A stretch of DNA of 64,000 nucleotides from positions 25,993,516 through 26,057,515 of the forward strand of contig OZ022349.1 of the NCBI GenBank assembly GCA_963989245.1, given 5' to 3'. Shown here one piece after another: positions 43,401-44,821 of this stretch. The notes beneath the pieces were generated by a model. That model had not been told where the DNA came from. It saw only the letters and a list, made by a program, of their open reading frames with translations, and did not search any database. This DNA is from Nansenia antarctica. Lineage: Eukaryota; Chordata; Actinopteri; Argentiniformes; Microstomatidae. The position numbers and the translations under genes were made by a program. How positions within the stretch are numbered: position 1 is the first letter of the stretch; every line of letters begins with the position of its first letter.

Positions 43401-44821
43401 CGGTGGGCTCCACCTCCATCCCTGCCCGCTCCGCCCTCAACAAGAAGACCTCCGAGAAGAGGGCTCCTCCTAAGAGGAGGCGCGGGGAGGAGGCGGTCCC
43501 CGAGCTGGAGAAGGGAGAGGCAGAGACTACCACCGCTCAGAGGAGGCAGTCCTCCAGGTCCAGGGCGTCATCGTCCTCGTCCTCCTCCTCTTCCTCCGAC
43601 TCAGACACCTCCCAAACCAGGAAGGAGCGCCGGCTGACCCGGTCGGCCCAGCGCAGGCTGGAGAAAGAGGGGGACGGGGTGGAAAGCAGCCAGCGGAGGA
43701 GGAGAAGGCCCTCCAAGAGCTCTGACATGACCGTGTCCAACAACACCGCCACCACCACGGGAGGGGAGTCGGGCAGCGAGGCGTCGGCGAGGGTCACCAG
43801 GAAGTCCTCTGGCCCGGAGAGCAAGGCGCCTCAGACCAACAGCCTCCCCCCTCAGCCTCAGCCAGAGGTCCTGGGGAAGAGGTGCTCGGCCCTCAACGCT
43901 GCAGCCAAGCTGGTGGCCATGCGAGGGAGAGTGGACACCCCCGGCCGGACCAGAGACCCCGGAGCCAAGGCGGCGTTGGCGGCAGCAGCAGCAGCAGCAG
44001 CAGCAGCGGCGGCTGCTGGCGGCGGCGGGAGGGGGGGGGCGCACGGGACCCCCGGGACCCCCCCAGCCTCCTCTGACAAGAACCAGAAGTCAAAGAGTAA
44101 AAGTGCTCAAGCCTCCCCCCAGACCACCACCACCAACAGCAACACCAACAACAACAACAACAACAACAAGGCCGGAGGTAGCAGCAGCAAACAGTCGACT
44201 CCCAAACAGTCGTCCAGCCGCTCGGCCTCCCGCTCCACACGCCAGCGCCCCGGGGACCTGGTGGTGGGTCTGGAGCCGGGGCACAAGAGGGGGAATAAGA
44301 GAAAGAAGAAGCGGCCTGCAGACGGGGGGGAGGAGGAAGAGGAGGAGGAGGAGGACAGTGCCTGTAGCAGCGCGACCAGCGAAGAAGGAGACGACGGCGG
44401 CGGAGGAGGCGGGAGCAGCAGGAGCCGCAGCAGCAGCAACAGCAGCAGCCAGCGCACCCACAGCCTCAGCTCCCAGAGCACGGGGGGGGGAGGGGGGGCC
44501 AGGGAACCTCGCTCCAGGGCGCCCTCCTCAGGCAGCGAGCAGGGGCGCAGCACAGAGAGGAGCAGGCGGCGCCACCGCGGGGGCCGGAGGAGGAGGGAGG
44601 ACACAGAGGAGCATGGAGAGGAGGGGAGGGAGAGGCGGCGGTCACAGCGGCACGGCGAGAGGCTCTCGCAGGAGCTGAGCGCCGGGTCGGAGGAGGGGGG
44701 AGGGGGAGGGGGGACGCCGGACCACCGGGTCCTGCGCAGCGTGGCGGCGTTAGCGGCGGCTCAGGCCCGTTCGCCGGCGGCCAACACCCGATCCACACAA
44801 CAGAGACACACCAAGACATGA
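1..44821 (+). CDS. srcap: srcap, SWR1/INO80-family Snf2 ATPase of the H2A.Z-depositing SRCAP complex (5'-partial, 33 exons)
   Basis: The nuclear SRCAP complex uses ATP to exchange H2A for H2A.Z. Exons chained by splice phase: 1-2025, 3369-3410, 4385-4690, 8715-8900, 9490-9630, 10725-10923, 14387-14556, 16805-16892, 17588-17677, 18125-18301, 19046-19272, 19708-19885, 20147-20283, 21056-21225, 23610-23802, 24053-24189, 25526-25712, 26716-26885, 27293-27444, 28005-28202, 28716-28886, 29742-29885, 30668-31096, 31384-31526, 32917-33227, 33357-33559, 34072-34241, 34498-34694, 36509-36623, 36980-37105, 37547-37729, 38199-38282, 38797-44821. All introns are GT-AG. HSA, DEMGLGKT, DEAQ, LTGTPLQN and QAQDRCHRIGQ motifs are present in order. 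The split ATPase, acidic region, AT-hooks and C-terminal end match human SRCAP as I remember it. EP400 is less likely because it lacks AT-hooks and this acidic block. The start codon lies upstream of the window. One frameshift falls in a G run of the last exon. Confidence 0.95.
2086..2165. repeat. Near-perfect foldback (35-nt arms, one mismatch)
   Basis: Arms at 2086-2120 and 2131-2165 are reverse complements apart from one base, separated by an AATAAT-type loop. Weaker pairing extends outward. It lies about 60 bases inside the intron after exon 1. It could be a MITE remnant or a long RNA hairpin; no family recognised. Confidence 0.85.
2231..2460. repeat. (CTAT)n tetranucleotide microsatellite
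   Basis: A long CTAT/CTGT tetranucleotide repeat with interruptions, in the intron after exon 1. Confidence 0.95.
3101..3296 (+). mobile_element. tRNA-derived SINE, family A
   Basis: A tRNA-like head has a GTGGTCGTCTAGTGGATAG-type box A and a GAGTTCAAATCCC box B. The body contains CCCTCAGTTACTCCAGGGAG and the tail TTGGATTAAAAGCGTCTGG. Related copies lie at 9262-9428 (minus), 18809-18990 and 37155-37352. Confidence 0.85.
3369..3410 (+). CDS. srcap: srcap exon 2 of window (42-bp microexon-like)
   Basis: Fourteen codons (PGQSQAHRQTLFSK) lie between a pyrimidine-rich TTTTCCAG acceptor and a near-consensus AAG|GTAAGT donor, phase 0 on both sides. Skipping it would keep the frame. I recognise no counterpart in human SRCAP. 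Confidence 0.65.
3750..4303. mobile_element. piggyBac-like MITE with TTAA target sites and amplified 3' end
   Basis: TTAA at 3746-3749 and 4304-4307 flanks termini CACTAGAAC and GTTCTAGTG. The 3' terminus is expanded into about seven to eight 30-bp units (4085-4303), each carrying GTTCTAGTG. Same family at 29013-29299 and 38419-38738, and at the ends of 54845-57723. Open frames through the array are repeat artefacts. Confidence 0.85.
4385..4690 (+). CDS. srcap: srcap exon 3 of window: Ser/Pro-rich linker into HSA domain
   Basis: This encodes 102 codons, phase 0 to 0. A near-duplicated FLSPPSQ/RFLSPPSQ motif is visible. The last residues MAELAKH match the IAEQAKH segment directly before the HSA domain of SRCAP, which anchors this exon to the gene. 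A GT-rich array follows the donor immediately. Confidence 0.85.
4695..5165. repeat. GT-rich compound minisatellite
   Basis: GT runs interspersed with GTGTTTCAGACTAGTGAGTG-type units start within 10 bases of the exon 3 donor. Confidence 0.9.
5176..5366 (+). mobile_element. tRNA-derived SINE, family B
   Basis: A head with GCGTAGCGGGTTAAGCGC and GGTTCGATTCC boxes, a CATCCCTCCTCTCTCTCTCA body and the tail GAGTGGGACTGCCCCACTCA. Family B bodies or tails recur at 9655-9860 (minus), 15617-16735 (interrupted), 17705-17915 (minus), 24836-25000, 55735-55805 and 56055-56125. Confidence 0.85.
5505..5585. repeat. CACTGACACACACTCCTCAC-type satellite, left half
   Basis: Roughly 20-bp units. The array resumes at 8165-8320 after the hAT insertion, so it predates that element. 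Confidence 0.85.
6110..7776. mobile_element. hAT-like element, middle layer
   Basis: Termini TAGGGCTGCAAC and GTTGCAGCCCTA are flanked by TTACAGTA at 6102-6109 and 7777-7784, a perfect 8-bp duplication. Subterminal ATCGAT repeats are typical of this fish family. No transposase frame is left. Confidence 0.9.
6553..7115. mobile_element. PIF/Harbinger-like MITE, inner layer
   Basis: Inverted termini AGGCCGATTTAAA and TTTAAATCGGCCT with a TTA duplication at 6550-6552 and 7116-7118. 563 bp, non-coding. Confidence 0.85.
8165..8320. repeat. CACTGACACACACTCCTCAC-type satellite, right half
   Basis: Continuation of the satellite interrupted by the hAT stack. Confidence 0.85.
8336..8690. repeat. 33-bp minisatellite upstream of srcap exon 4
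   Basis: About nine units of ATTGGTTACAGGATTGTAAC plus GGTCTCTGTTCCT. Each unit carries a TTACAG|G decoy acceptor within 350 bases of the true acceptor at 8713-8714. Confidence 0.9.
8715..8900 (+). CDS. srcap: srcap exon 4: HSA domain, first part
   Basis: It begins EAEIEHRTSALRREG and contains WDYLCEEMQWLSADF followed by QERRWKRGVARK, the core of the helicase-SANT-associated domain. In SRCAP/SWR1 and related remodellers the HSA helix scaffolds actin and actin-related proteins. 62 codons, phase 0 to 0. Confidence 0.97.
8920..9215. repeat. (CA)n/(CT)n microsatellite
   Basis: Dinucleotide repeat starting about 20 bases after the exon 4 donor. Long open frames across it are artefacts. Confidence 0.97.
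9262..9428 (-). mobile_element. SINE family A copy
   Basis: Reverse copy: GCTTTTATCC tail, CTCCCTGGAGTAACTGAGGG body, and GGATTTGAACTC box B, ending near the CATGACCTTCCGATCACCAG head. Confidence 0.8.
9490..9630 (+). CDS. srcap: srcap exon 5: HSA domain, second part
   Basis: 47 codons starting VVRMVMRHHEELRQKEE and ending FWTSVEK. It is a highly charged helix continuing the HSA domain, phase 0 to 0. Confidence 0.96.
9655..10058 (-). mobile_element. SINE (family B tail) with tandemly amplified tRNA-like head
   Basis: The reverse-oriented body (9655-9850) has GGCTGTCCCATTC at the tail and GGATTTGAACCCATG at box B. Its 5' head is then repeated about seven times as 31-bp units containing GACCACTGG and CCATGGTGCTA. 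The same arrangement occurs at 24218-25000. Confidence 0.8.
10060..10560. other. Intronic sequence with hAT-end-like fragment
   Basis: Unique-looking intron sequence. Near 10365-10465 GGCGATGTGGCCTAAAAATA followed by T runs resembles a fish hAT terminus. No gene seen. Confidence 0.4.
10725..10923 (+). CDS. srcap: srcap exon 6: post-HSA helix
   Basis: It starts VVQYKQQSRLEEKRKKALD and continues LDFIVGQTERYSDLLSQSL, the conserved post-HSA segment of SRCAP/SWR1. A Pro-rich stretch and PPPDED follow. It ends in phase 1. Confidence 0.96.
10960..11245. mobile_element. Interspersed foldback repeat, family D (diverged copy)
   Basis: It contains TCTAGTCAACTAACACAGCT and CATACGGACCAAATGATCAG, shared with the copies at 15293-15590, 25137-25505 and 37757-38033. 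No target-site duplication was resolved for this copy. Confidence 0.7.
11246..11690 (+). other. Retroelement-like fragment
   Basis: It has a TATAAAAG near 11432 and an ACAATAAAGTTGAATCTAG-type end near 11662-11682, the tail shared with repeats at 25900-26698. It could be a LINE 3' end or a solo LTR; I cannot decide. No gene. Confidence 0.35.
11925..12002. repeat. G run plus (GT)n microsatellite
   Basis: A G run of about 18 followed by a GT repeat. Confidence 0.95.
12270..12600 (+). pseudogene. LINE reverse-transcriptase C-terminal fragment
   Basis: Conceptual translation near 12328 reads KTAFSYCFPWDVELSSE with a stop soon after. This resembles the KTAFSYxAPxxWNxLQ block at the end of fish non-LTR ORF2. 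It ends near GACAAATAAAACCGG. Degenerate. Confidence 0.5.
13055..13720. repeat. 25-bp minisatellite interrupted by a Harbinger-like MITE
   Basis: Units containing GAAACTGTCAGTTA and TCAGAGTTTT lie at 13055-13164 and resume at 13656-13720. The insertion used a TTA within the unit. Confidence 0.9.
13165..13655. mobile_element. PIF/Harbinger-like MITE
   Basis: Inverted termini GGCCTGGACTACACG and GTGTAGTCCAGGCC, with a TTA duplication at 13162-13164 and 13656-13658. 491 bp, non-coding. Confidence 0.88.
13908..14070 (-). mobile_element. SINE-like copy, reverse
   Basis: Tail GCTTTTAATCCAAAAGCGAC at the left and a reversed GATTGCC/GGGTTCGATT-type box B at about 13997-14008. Diverged, related to family A. 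Confidence 0.6.
14104..14370 (+). mobile_element. tRNA-derived SINE, family C
   Basis: Head GGTGGCTCAGGGGTTAGAGC, box B GGTTCGAACCCC, body GTTGGCCACGTGTCGGTG, and tail GTAAAGCGCTTTGGAATAAG followed by TATATAAGTCAGTC. It ends only about 10 bases before the exon 7 acceptor. Related heads at 18421-18640 and 32322-32545; tail array at 20470-21035. Confidence 0.85.
14387..14556 (+). CDS. srcap: srcap exon 7: start of acidic region
   Basis: The product is Asp/Glu-rich: DFEPPNEEEDDEETLDVEEQ, then QEGNDEESRRREIELLKEEG and ELPLDQLLSTL. This matches the human VEEQQEGND...REIELL...GELPLEELL block. The acceptor is a tandem CAGCAG (14381-14386), so the exon may start at 14384 or 14387, a one-residue difference. 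It ends in phase 0 at CCCTCG|GTAACA, and that donor is copied in the adjacent minisatellite. Confidence 0.94.
14557..15222 (+). repeat. 45-bp minisatellite seeded at the srcap exon 7 splice donor
   Basis: About 14 units. Each contains a copy of the exon end and donor (CCCTGTCACGCCCC.CGGTAA). Early donor copies lie at 14557, 14602, 14647 and 14692, exactly 45 bases apart, so alternative use would add 15-residue blocks in frame. Later units vary in length. Confidence 0.93.
15293..15590. mobile_element. Interspersed foldback repeat, family D
   Basis: Ends GTCACGTTCTAATGCTTTGG and CGGACCAAAAGACTAGAACG are near-inverted repeats, suggesting a DNA-transposon MITE. Shared interior with 10960-11245, 25137-25505 and 37757-38033. 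Confidence 0.75.
15617..16735 (+). mobile_element. SINE family B, split by a hAT element and with amplified body
   Basis: The SINE head runs 15617-15732. It resumes at 16370 and about seven units of roughly 48 bp (CACCCATCCTTCCTGTCAAT...) run to 16700, then the tail AATGAAGCAGAAATGCCCTA follows. Confidence 0.8.
15733..16368. mobile_element. hAT-like non-autonomous element inside a SINE
   Basis: Terminus TAGGGCTGTTACGATTAGTC, a right end with AATAGTCGTTTGGGACAGCA, and many TTAGTCG/CGACTAA subterminal repeats. Target duplication CTCTCACC/GTCTCACC matches at 7 of 8. No transposase. Confidence 0.75.
16805..16892 (+). CDS. srcap: srcap exon 8: acidic region
   Basis: 29 codons plus one base, Ser/Glu-rich, ending DGEFTANEED, which matches EEFTANEEE of human SRCAP. 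The donor is GATG|GTAAGC. A 19-bp minisatellite starts three bases into the intron. Confidence 0.93.
16895..17023. repeat. 19-bp minisatellite at exon 8 donor
   Basis: Seven units of AAGCTTGGCCTTGTTGAAG starting three bases into the intron. Unlike other arrays it does not copy the GT donor. Confidence 0.95.
17142..17587. repeat. CT-rich microsatellite up to exon 9 acceptor
   Basis: TCTCTCTG/TCTCTC repeats ending in a C run just before the acceptor AG at 17586-17587. Repeat artefact frames are open on both strands. Confidence 0.95.
17588..17677 (+). CDS. srcap: srcap exon 9: acidic region
   Basis: It encodes AEDEEDTIAAQEVVEGEADH and GELDDLAKE, close to human EDEEDTIAAEEQLEGEVDH. It is preceded by about 440 bp of CT-repeat ending in a C run at the acceptor. 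Phase 1 on both sides. Confidence 0.95.
17705..17915 (-). mobile_element. SINE family B copy
   Basis: Reverse copy with TTTAGGGCATTTCTGCTTTA tail, GACAGGAAGGATGGGTGAGA body and AGAATCGAACCTGGGACC box B. Confidence 0.8.
18035..18089. mobile_element. Tc1/mariner-like 55-bp hairpin remnant
   Basis: CAGTACCAGTCAAAAGTT is joined through about 19 bases to AACTTTTGACTGGTACTG, flanked by TA on both sides (18033-18034, 18090-18091). It is the two inverted ends of an element with everything between deleted. It ends 35 bases before the exon 10 boundary. A single matching end is at 23472-23500. Confidence 0.88.
18125..18301 (+). CDS. srcap: srcap exon 10: acidic region
   Basis: It encodes GDMTMDELLEKYKGAYASDY and then an almost pure Ser/Asp/Glu tract. 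It aligns with ELSMEELLQQYAGAYA of human SRCAP. Acidic segments of SWR1-class remodellers are thought to bind histones. Phase 1 on both sides, donor TCAG|GTACCG. Confidence 0.94.
18421..18640 (+). mobile_element. SINE family C copy
   Basis: Head GGCTGTGGCTCAGGAGGTAG, box B GGTTCGAACCCC, body GGCCACGTGTCAAGGTG, tail TTGACTGACAAGTTGATTGC then an ATT repeat. It shares this tail type with 32322-32545. Confidence 0.85.
18809..18990 (+). mobile_element. SINE family A copy
   Basis: GGGGTAGCGGTGGTCTAG head, GAGTTTGAATCCC box B, CCCTCAGTTACTCCAGGGAG body and TTGGATTAAAAGCGTCTGC tail, ending about 60 bases before exon 11. Confidence 0.85.
19046..19272 (+). CDS. srcap: srcap exon 11: acidic region to ATPase linker
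   Basis: A Glu/Asp-rich stretch is followed by PRPKKEISHIAATAESLQPK and GYTLATTK, matching human GPKKEITDIAAAAESLQPKG. It ends in phase 0. Confidence 0.95.
19305..19696. repeat. (TTG)n with TGTGGTGTATGACTGTG spacer units
   Basis: About twelve higher-order units between exon 11 and exon 12, each a variable TTG run plus a constant 17-base spacer. Confidence 0.93.
19708..19885 (+). CDS. srcap: srcap exon 12: ATPase lobe 1, motif I
   Basis: It encodes VKTPIPFLLHGQLREYQHIG and the Walker A box DEMGLGKT at about 19819-19842, the ATP-binding loop of Snf2 enzymes. Near-identical to human SRCAP. Phase 0 to 1. Confidence 0.98.
20147..20283 (+). CDS. srcap: srcap exon 13: ATPase lobe 1, motif Ia
   Basis: It encodes NWGPHLIIVPTSVMLNWEME and KILTYYGSQKERKLKRQ, the Snf2 motif Ia region. 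It ends in phase 0 at AAGAGACAG|GTAACA. This junction is copied four more times downstream. Confidence 0.98.
20284..20442 (+). repeat. 40-bp minisatellite seeded at the srcap exon 13 donor
   Basis: Four further copies of AAGAGACAG|GTAACA, mostly 40 bases apart, follow the true donor at 20284. Each copy keeps nine exon bases and a GTAACA donor. Use of the next one would shift frame (40 mod 3 = 1). Confidence 0.93.
20470..21035 (+). mobile_element. SINE family C 3' end with amplified tail
   Basis: GCCACCATTGGTGTGTGAAT and CCGTTGTAAAGCAC mark the SINE 3' body. About 32 units of the 14-base tail GTCAGTCTATATAA (or GTCAGTCTGTATAA) follow and stop 20 bases before exon 14. The same tail, two units long, ends the SINE at 14104-14370. 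Confidence 0.85.
21056..21225 (+). CDS. srcap: srcap exon 14: ATPase lobe 1, motif II (DEAQ)
   Basis: It encodes GWTKPNAFHVCITSYKLVLQ and the Walker B motif LILDEAQNIKN (DEAQ at about 21161-21172). The DEAQ form rather than DEGH fits the INO80/SWR1 subfamily. It ends in phase 2. Confidence 0.98.
21240..21823. repeat. 10-bp minisatellite TGTTCCTCTG
   Basis: Close to 58 units, starting about 15 bases after the exon 14 donor. Long frames across it are artefacts. Confidence 0.97.
22020..22158. repeat. Three-copy tandem repeat of about 44 bp
   Basis: Units contain GAACGTAGCCCCCACAAGGC and TAGGCTAGGCTAAAAA. Confidence 0.85.
22180..23270. mobile_element. hAT-like non-autonomous element
   Basis: Termini CAGTGTTTCCTC and GAGGAAACACTG are inverted repeats. 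The subterminal phrase TTAGTGGCGGAG appears near both ends, and an internal palindrome TCGTGGCGGCCCGCCACGA lies near 23228-23246. No target duplication found. No transposase frame. Confidence 0.75.
23610..23802 (+). CDS. srcap: srcap exon 15: ATPase lobe 1, motif III
   Basis: It encodes SQRRLLLTGTPLQNSLMELW, followed by HVFQSHREFKEWFSNPLTG and EGLVKRLHK. LTGTPLQN is Snf2 motif III. The intron upstream is 2.4 kb and contains a 10-bp minisatellite and a hAT-like element. Confidence 0.98.
23803..23965. repeat. GGGA/GGGACTG-rich array
   Basis: Purine-rich tandem units directly after the exon 15 donor. Confidence 0.9.
24053..24189 (+). CDS. srcap: srcap exon 16: ATPase lobe 1
   Basis: It encodes VLRPFLLRRIKADVEKQMPK and RQRFLYDDFMAQAS, the conserved segment after motif III. 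It ends in phase 2. Confidence 0.97.
24218..25000 (+). mobile_element. SINE with about 20-fold amplified tRNA-like head
   Basis: The 31-bp unit (GGTGGTCCAGTGGTCTAGCA core, a box-A-like sequence) repeats from 24218 to about 24835. It leads directly into a normal SINE body: box B GGGTACAAATCC, CCGTCTGTCTTCACTGTATC and tail GAGTGGGACTGCCCCACTCA. Same structure, opposite strand, at 9655-10058. Confidence 0.85.
25137..25505. mobile_element. Interspersed foldback repeat, family D
   Basis: Ends GTTTCTAAACGTGACACAGT and GTTAGAACGTGTCAC; interior matches the other family D copies in reverse orientation. It ends about 20 bases before the exon 17 boundary. Confidence 0.75.
25526..25712 (+). CDS. srcap: srcap exon 17: end of lobe 1
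   Basis: It encodes GHFMSVINILMQLRKVCNHP and NLFDPRPIHSPFITKA, the conserved RKVCNHPNLF block that precedes the inter-lobe insert. Its acceptor lies about 20 bases after the end of an interspersed foldback repeat. Phase 0 at its end. Confidence 0.97.
25760..25818. repeat. (GT)n microsatellite
   Basis: Dinucleotide repeat after exon 17. Confidence 0.97.
25900..26698. mobile_element. Repeat bounded by inverted TTCAACTTTATTGTCAT-type ends
   Basis: Left end AGATTCAACTTTATTGTCAT and right end ATGACAATAAAGTTGAATCT are inverted. The interior holds a LINE-like 3' tail (CTTTATTTGTATAGCGCTTT, near 26122). It is either two opposed LINE tails or a TIR element. The left end recurs near 52527, and the right near 11660. 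Confidence 0.55.
26716..26885 (+). CDS. srcap: srcap exon 18: inter-lobe insert
   Basis: It encodes RCDLSMFDLVSLEGRVTRYQ and PDPPPRPRPVRMKVNR, matching human FDLIGLEGRVSRYEAD and APDPPPRPKPVKMKVNR. The SWR1/INO80 insert is known to bind the RUVBL1/RUVBL2 ring and other subunits. It ends in phase 2. Confidence 0.96.
27018..27190 (-). mobile_element. SINE family C copy, reverse
   Basis: GTGCCTTGCTCAAGGGCGCA body and GGGATGGAACCAGCGACCTT box B region on the reverse strand. Confidence 0.7.
27222..27290. repeat. (GT)n microsatellite up to exon 19 acceptor
   Basis: GT repeat ending in TTAG, the acceptor of exon 19. Confidence 0.95.
27293..27444 (+). CDS. srcap: srcap exon 19: inter-lobe insert
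   Basis: It starts MFQPLPKNDGRTVLLINPPR, matching human MLQPVPKQEGRTVVVVNNPR, and then becomes Pro/Ala-rich. A GT microsatellite runs up to its acceptor. It ends in phase 1. Confidence 0.95.
27464..27870 (+). mobile_element. SINE-like copy followed by LINE tail
   Basis: GAGGCTCAGGCGGTAGAGGC head and GTGGGTTCGATTCCC box B at 27464-27590, then an ATT repeat (27680-27712) and an ACAATAAAGTCCAACC tail near 27839. Confidence 0.65.
28005..28202 (+). CDS. srcap: srcap exon 20: inter-lobe insert
   Basis: A Pro/Ser-rich stretch ends in the conserved block QRVLLSPDMQARLP (human QRLILSPDMQARLP). Phase 1 on both sides. Confidence 0.94.
28205..28712. repeat. C-rich and CCTCC-type low complexity around intron 20
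   Basis: TACCCCCCT units (28215-28340) and CCTCCCTCT units (28485-28712) form most of this intron and the pyrimidine tract of exon 21. Confidence 0.9.
28716..28886 (+). CDS. srcap: srcap exon 21: inter-lobe insert
   Basis: It encodes GEVVSIAQLASLAGRPV and KPVTFQLQGNKLTLSGTQ, both conserved with human SRCAP. Phase 1 on both sides, donor CAAG|GTCAGT. Confidence 0.95.
29013..29299. mobile_element. piggyBac-like MITE with intact TTAA duplication
   Basis: TTAA at 29009-29012 and 29300-29303; termini CACTAGAACAGCC and GGCTGTTCTAGTG. The cleanest copy of the family here. It sits between two copies of a local duplication (CAGGGTGCTTCATCAAGGCT near 28943 and 29323). Confidence 0.9.
29742..29885 (+). 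CDS. srcap: srcap exon 22: inter-lobe insert
   Basis: It encodes GSVMHLVISQPAQVAVFTPV followed by a nine-residue Ser run. It aligns with human VVHLVSAGGQHHLISQPAHVALI. Phase 1 on both sides. Confidence 0.9.
30099..30545 (+). pseudogene. Non-LTR retrotransposon reverse-transcriptase fragment
   Basis: It encodes ITCGVPQGSILGPLLFSLYM, jumps past the catalytic FADD box (internal deletion), then encodes LGVIIDSDLSFEPHIKS and DYCNCLLSGLPKKAIGQLQI. These are typical of fish L2/Rex-type LINE ORF2. Dead copy in the intron before exon 23; the open frame that runs into that exon is fortuitous. Confidence 0.85.
30668..31096 (+). CDS. srcap: srcap exon 23: inter-lobe insert, Pro-rich
   Basis: It starts VAPTMVAGSGIVKIVVRQAA, matching human PPTMVNNTGVVKIVVRQAP, then becomes Pro/Thr/Ala-rich for about 120 residues. 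An upstream LINE fragment is intronic and ends about 120 bases before this exon. Phase 1 on both sides. Confidence 0.93.
31384..31526 (+). CDS. srcap: srcap exon 24: inter-lobe insert
   Basis: It ends PRPPPRSPFYM, matching human RQPPPPPRSPFYL. The donor is ATG|GTACTT, phase 0. Confidence 0.9.
31527..32916. other. Intron 24: repeats only
   Basis: It holds a LINE-like tail near 31575-31620, a 16-bp minisatellite (31977-32115, unit CACGTATGACCTAATC, about eight copies), a SINE family C copy (32322-32545), an ATT repeat, and a reversed LINE tail near 32640-32840. No coding sequence seen. Confidence 0.75.
32322..32545 (+). mobile_element. SINE family C copy
   Basis: GGCAGCGGCTCAGCAGGTAG head, GGTTCGAACCCTGGCTGGCC box B and body, TTGACTGACAAGTTGATTAC tail. 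Confidence 0.85.
32917..33227 (+). CDS. srcap: srcap exon 25: end of inter-lobe insert
   Basis: It encodes RQQRLESRLAQIIRVNDLH, VYGREVLDFLTF and a C-terminal ISTSEDRLETLHDITER. It matches the human segment from KRKRQRSERLERIF to LDQLSEIIER. It ends in phase 2. Confidence 0.93.
33357..33559 (+). CDS. srcap: srcap exon 26: insert to lobe 2
   Basis: It encodes FAFVIPPVEAPPISMHSCHP and HRIQCNMRTHFPDLRLIQYD, conserved with human IFVMPPVEAPPPSLHACHPP. Phase 2 to 1. Confidence 0.96.
34072..34241 (+). CDS. srcap: srcap exon 27: ATPase lobe 2 (helicase C), start
   Basis: It encodes GKLQMLHTLLRRLKTGGHRV and LIFTQMTRMLDVLEQFLNY, then YLRLDGSTRVEMRQ. These are the Snf2 lobe 2 motif IV region. It ends in phase 0. 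Confidence 0.98.
34365..34447 (+). mobile_element. L2-like LINE 3' tail
   Basis: GTAAAGCACTTTGAATTGCC and GTGCTATACAAATGAACCTG followed by TTGCC repeats, the classic fish L2 3' end. Confidence 0.7.
34498..34694 (+). CDS. srcap: srcap exon 28: ATPase lobe 2, motifs V and VI
   Basis: It encodes FCFILSTRSGGVGVNLTGAD, FYDSDWNPTMDAQAQ and DRCHRIGQTRDVHIYR, including the arginine finger. It ends in phase 2 at TACAG|GTACTG. That donor context is repeated about 50 times in the next 1.56 kb. Confidence 0.98.
34695..36256 (+). repeat. 31-bp minisatellite seeded at the srcap exon 28 donor
   Basis: About 50 units of GTACTGACCCAGCAGGACTA plus CACATAGACAG. The true donor is ACAG|GTACTG at 34695 and each unit recreates it (next copy at 34726). 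Units often differ as GATACTG or GTACTG-minus-G. A unit adds 31 bases and contains TGA, so any downstream donor use would disrupt the ATPase frame just after motif VI. Confidence 0.95.
36283..36343. repeat. (CA)n microsatellite
   Basis: Dinucleotide repeat after the 31-bp array. Confidence 0.97.
36509..36623 (+). CDS. srcap: srcap exon 29: end of lobe 2
   Basis: It encodes LISERTVEENILKKANQKRM and GDMAIEGGNFTTAFFKE, near-identical to human SRCAP. A run of C precedes the acceptor. It ends in phase 0. Confidence 0.97.
36690..36835 (+). mobile_element. LINE-like 3' tail
   Basis: CTTGCTGCTGTGCGAAAGTC and CCCCTCAGAGATAAATAAAG resemble a LINE 3' end. Confidence 0.5.
36980..37105 (+). CDS. srcap: srcap exon 30
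   Basis: It encodes QTIRDLFEVTEGEKKEVVVE and ends TSTTILEQ, matching human QTIRELFDMPLEE and THILEQ. 42 codons, phase 0 to 0. Confidence 0.95.
37155..37352 (+). mobile_element. SINE family A copy
   Basis: GTGGGTGGTCTAGTGAATAG head, GAGTTCAAATCCC box B, CTCAGTTACTCCAGGGAG body, TTGGATTAAAAGTGTCTGC tail. Confidence 0.85.
37402..37540. repeat. (CT)n microsatellite up to exon 31 acceptor
   Basis: TCTCTC/TCTG repeats forming the pyrimidine tract of exon 31. Confidence 0.95.
37547..37729 (+). CDS. srcap: srcap exon 31
   Basis: It encodes ALCRAEDEEDIVAASQAKAE and ends LSKAEQEIAALVEQ, near-identical to human. 61 codons, phase 0 to 0. A CT microsatellite forms the pyrimidine tract. Confidence 0.97.
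37757..38033. mobile_element. Interspersed foldback repeat, family D
   Basis: Ends GTCACGTTCTTACGCTTTGG and CGGACCAAATGATCAGACTG, interior as in the other copies. Confidence 0.75.
38199..38282 (+). CDS. srcap: srcap exon 32
   Basis: It encodes LTPIERYAMNFLEASLEDVC and KEELKQAE, matching human LTPIERYAMKFLEASLEEVS. 28 codons, phase 0 to 0. Confidence 0.97.
38419..38738. mobile_element. piggyBac-like MITE, right target site mutated
   Basis: TTAA at 38415-38418; termini CACTAGAACCGCC and GGCTAGTTCTAGTG; the right flank reads CTAG instead of TTAA. Confidence 0.8.
38797..44821 (+). CDS. srcap: srcap exon 33: giant last exon, C-terminal disordered tail with AT-hooks
   Basis: It starts EQVEAARKGLDQAKEEG, as in human. 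It then encodes about 2,000 mostly disordered residues: VLRKLPGRLVTVVED (conserved), two AT-hooks near 40169-40195 and 40303-40335, a Pro/Thr/Ala repeat tract (about 41205-42170), basic/Ser clusters, a run of 13 Ala near 43975-44025, and the end DHRVLRSVAALAA...TQQRHTKT before TGA at 44819-44821. Human SRCAP ends similarly (RILRSS...GRKAKT). The opening frame hits a stop at about 39742; the downstream frame is clearly coding, so one shift is needed in the G13 run at 39685-39697. Confidence 0.92.
39685..39697 (+). other. srcap: Apparent frameshift in a G13 homopolymer inside srcap exon 33
   Basis: Upstream of this run the coding frame starts at positions congruent to 1 mod 3. Downstream it is 2 mod 3: SSEETDHTAGSDELGRD begins at 39698 and continues to the real stop at 44819. 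One surplus G (or two missing) explains it. A homopolymer sequencing or assembly error is the simplest reading; a true length polymorphism is possible. Confidence 0.85.
40163..40335 (+). other. srcap: Two AT-hook motifs in the SRCAP tail
   Basis: VKRKRGRPPK (about 40163-40195) and PKRQRGRPRK (about 40303-40335) are canonical RGRP cores that bind the minor groove of AT-rich DNA. Human SRCAP has three. I could not find a third canonical core here; later KRRR clusters (near 43170 and 43470) lack GRP. Confidence 0.9.
41205..42170 (+). repeat. srcap: Coding minisatellite: Pro/Thr/Ala/Ser/Val tract in SRCAP tail
   Basis: The tract has degenerate 6- and 12-bp units such as CCAACCACAGCC, read as TSAPTTTPTSAPTL, with a purer PTPVPTPV sub-block near 41905-42010. 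All length changes visible keep the frame. The opposite strand is also open for 555 codons, but only because the repeat lacks stops. The tract sits between the AT-hooks and the C-terminal basic clusters. Confidence 0.9.

Noticed and set aside
1..44821. EP400 rather than SRCAP
   Set aside because: The acidic blocks, insert peptides, AT-hooks and the C-terminal end match SRCAP; EP400 would have a SANT domain and Gln-rich tail after lobe 2, which are absent.
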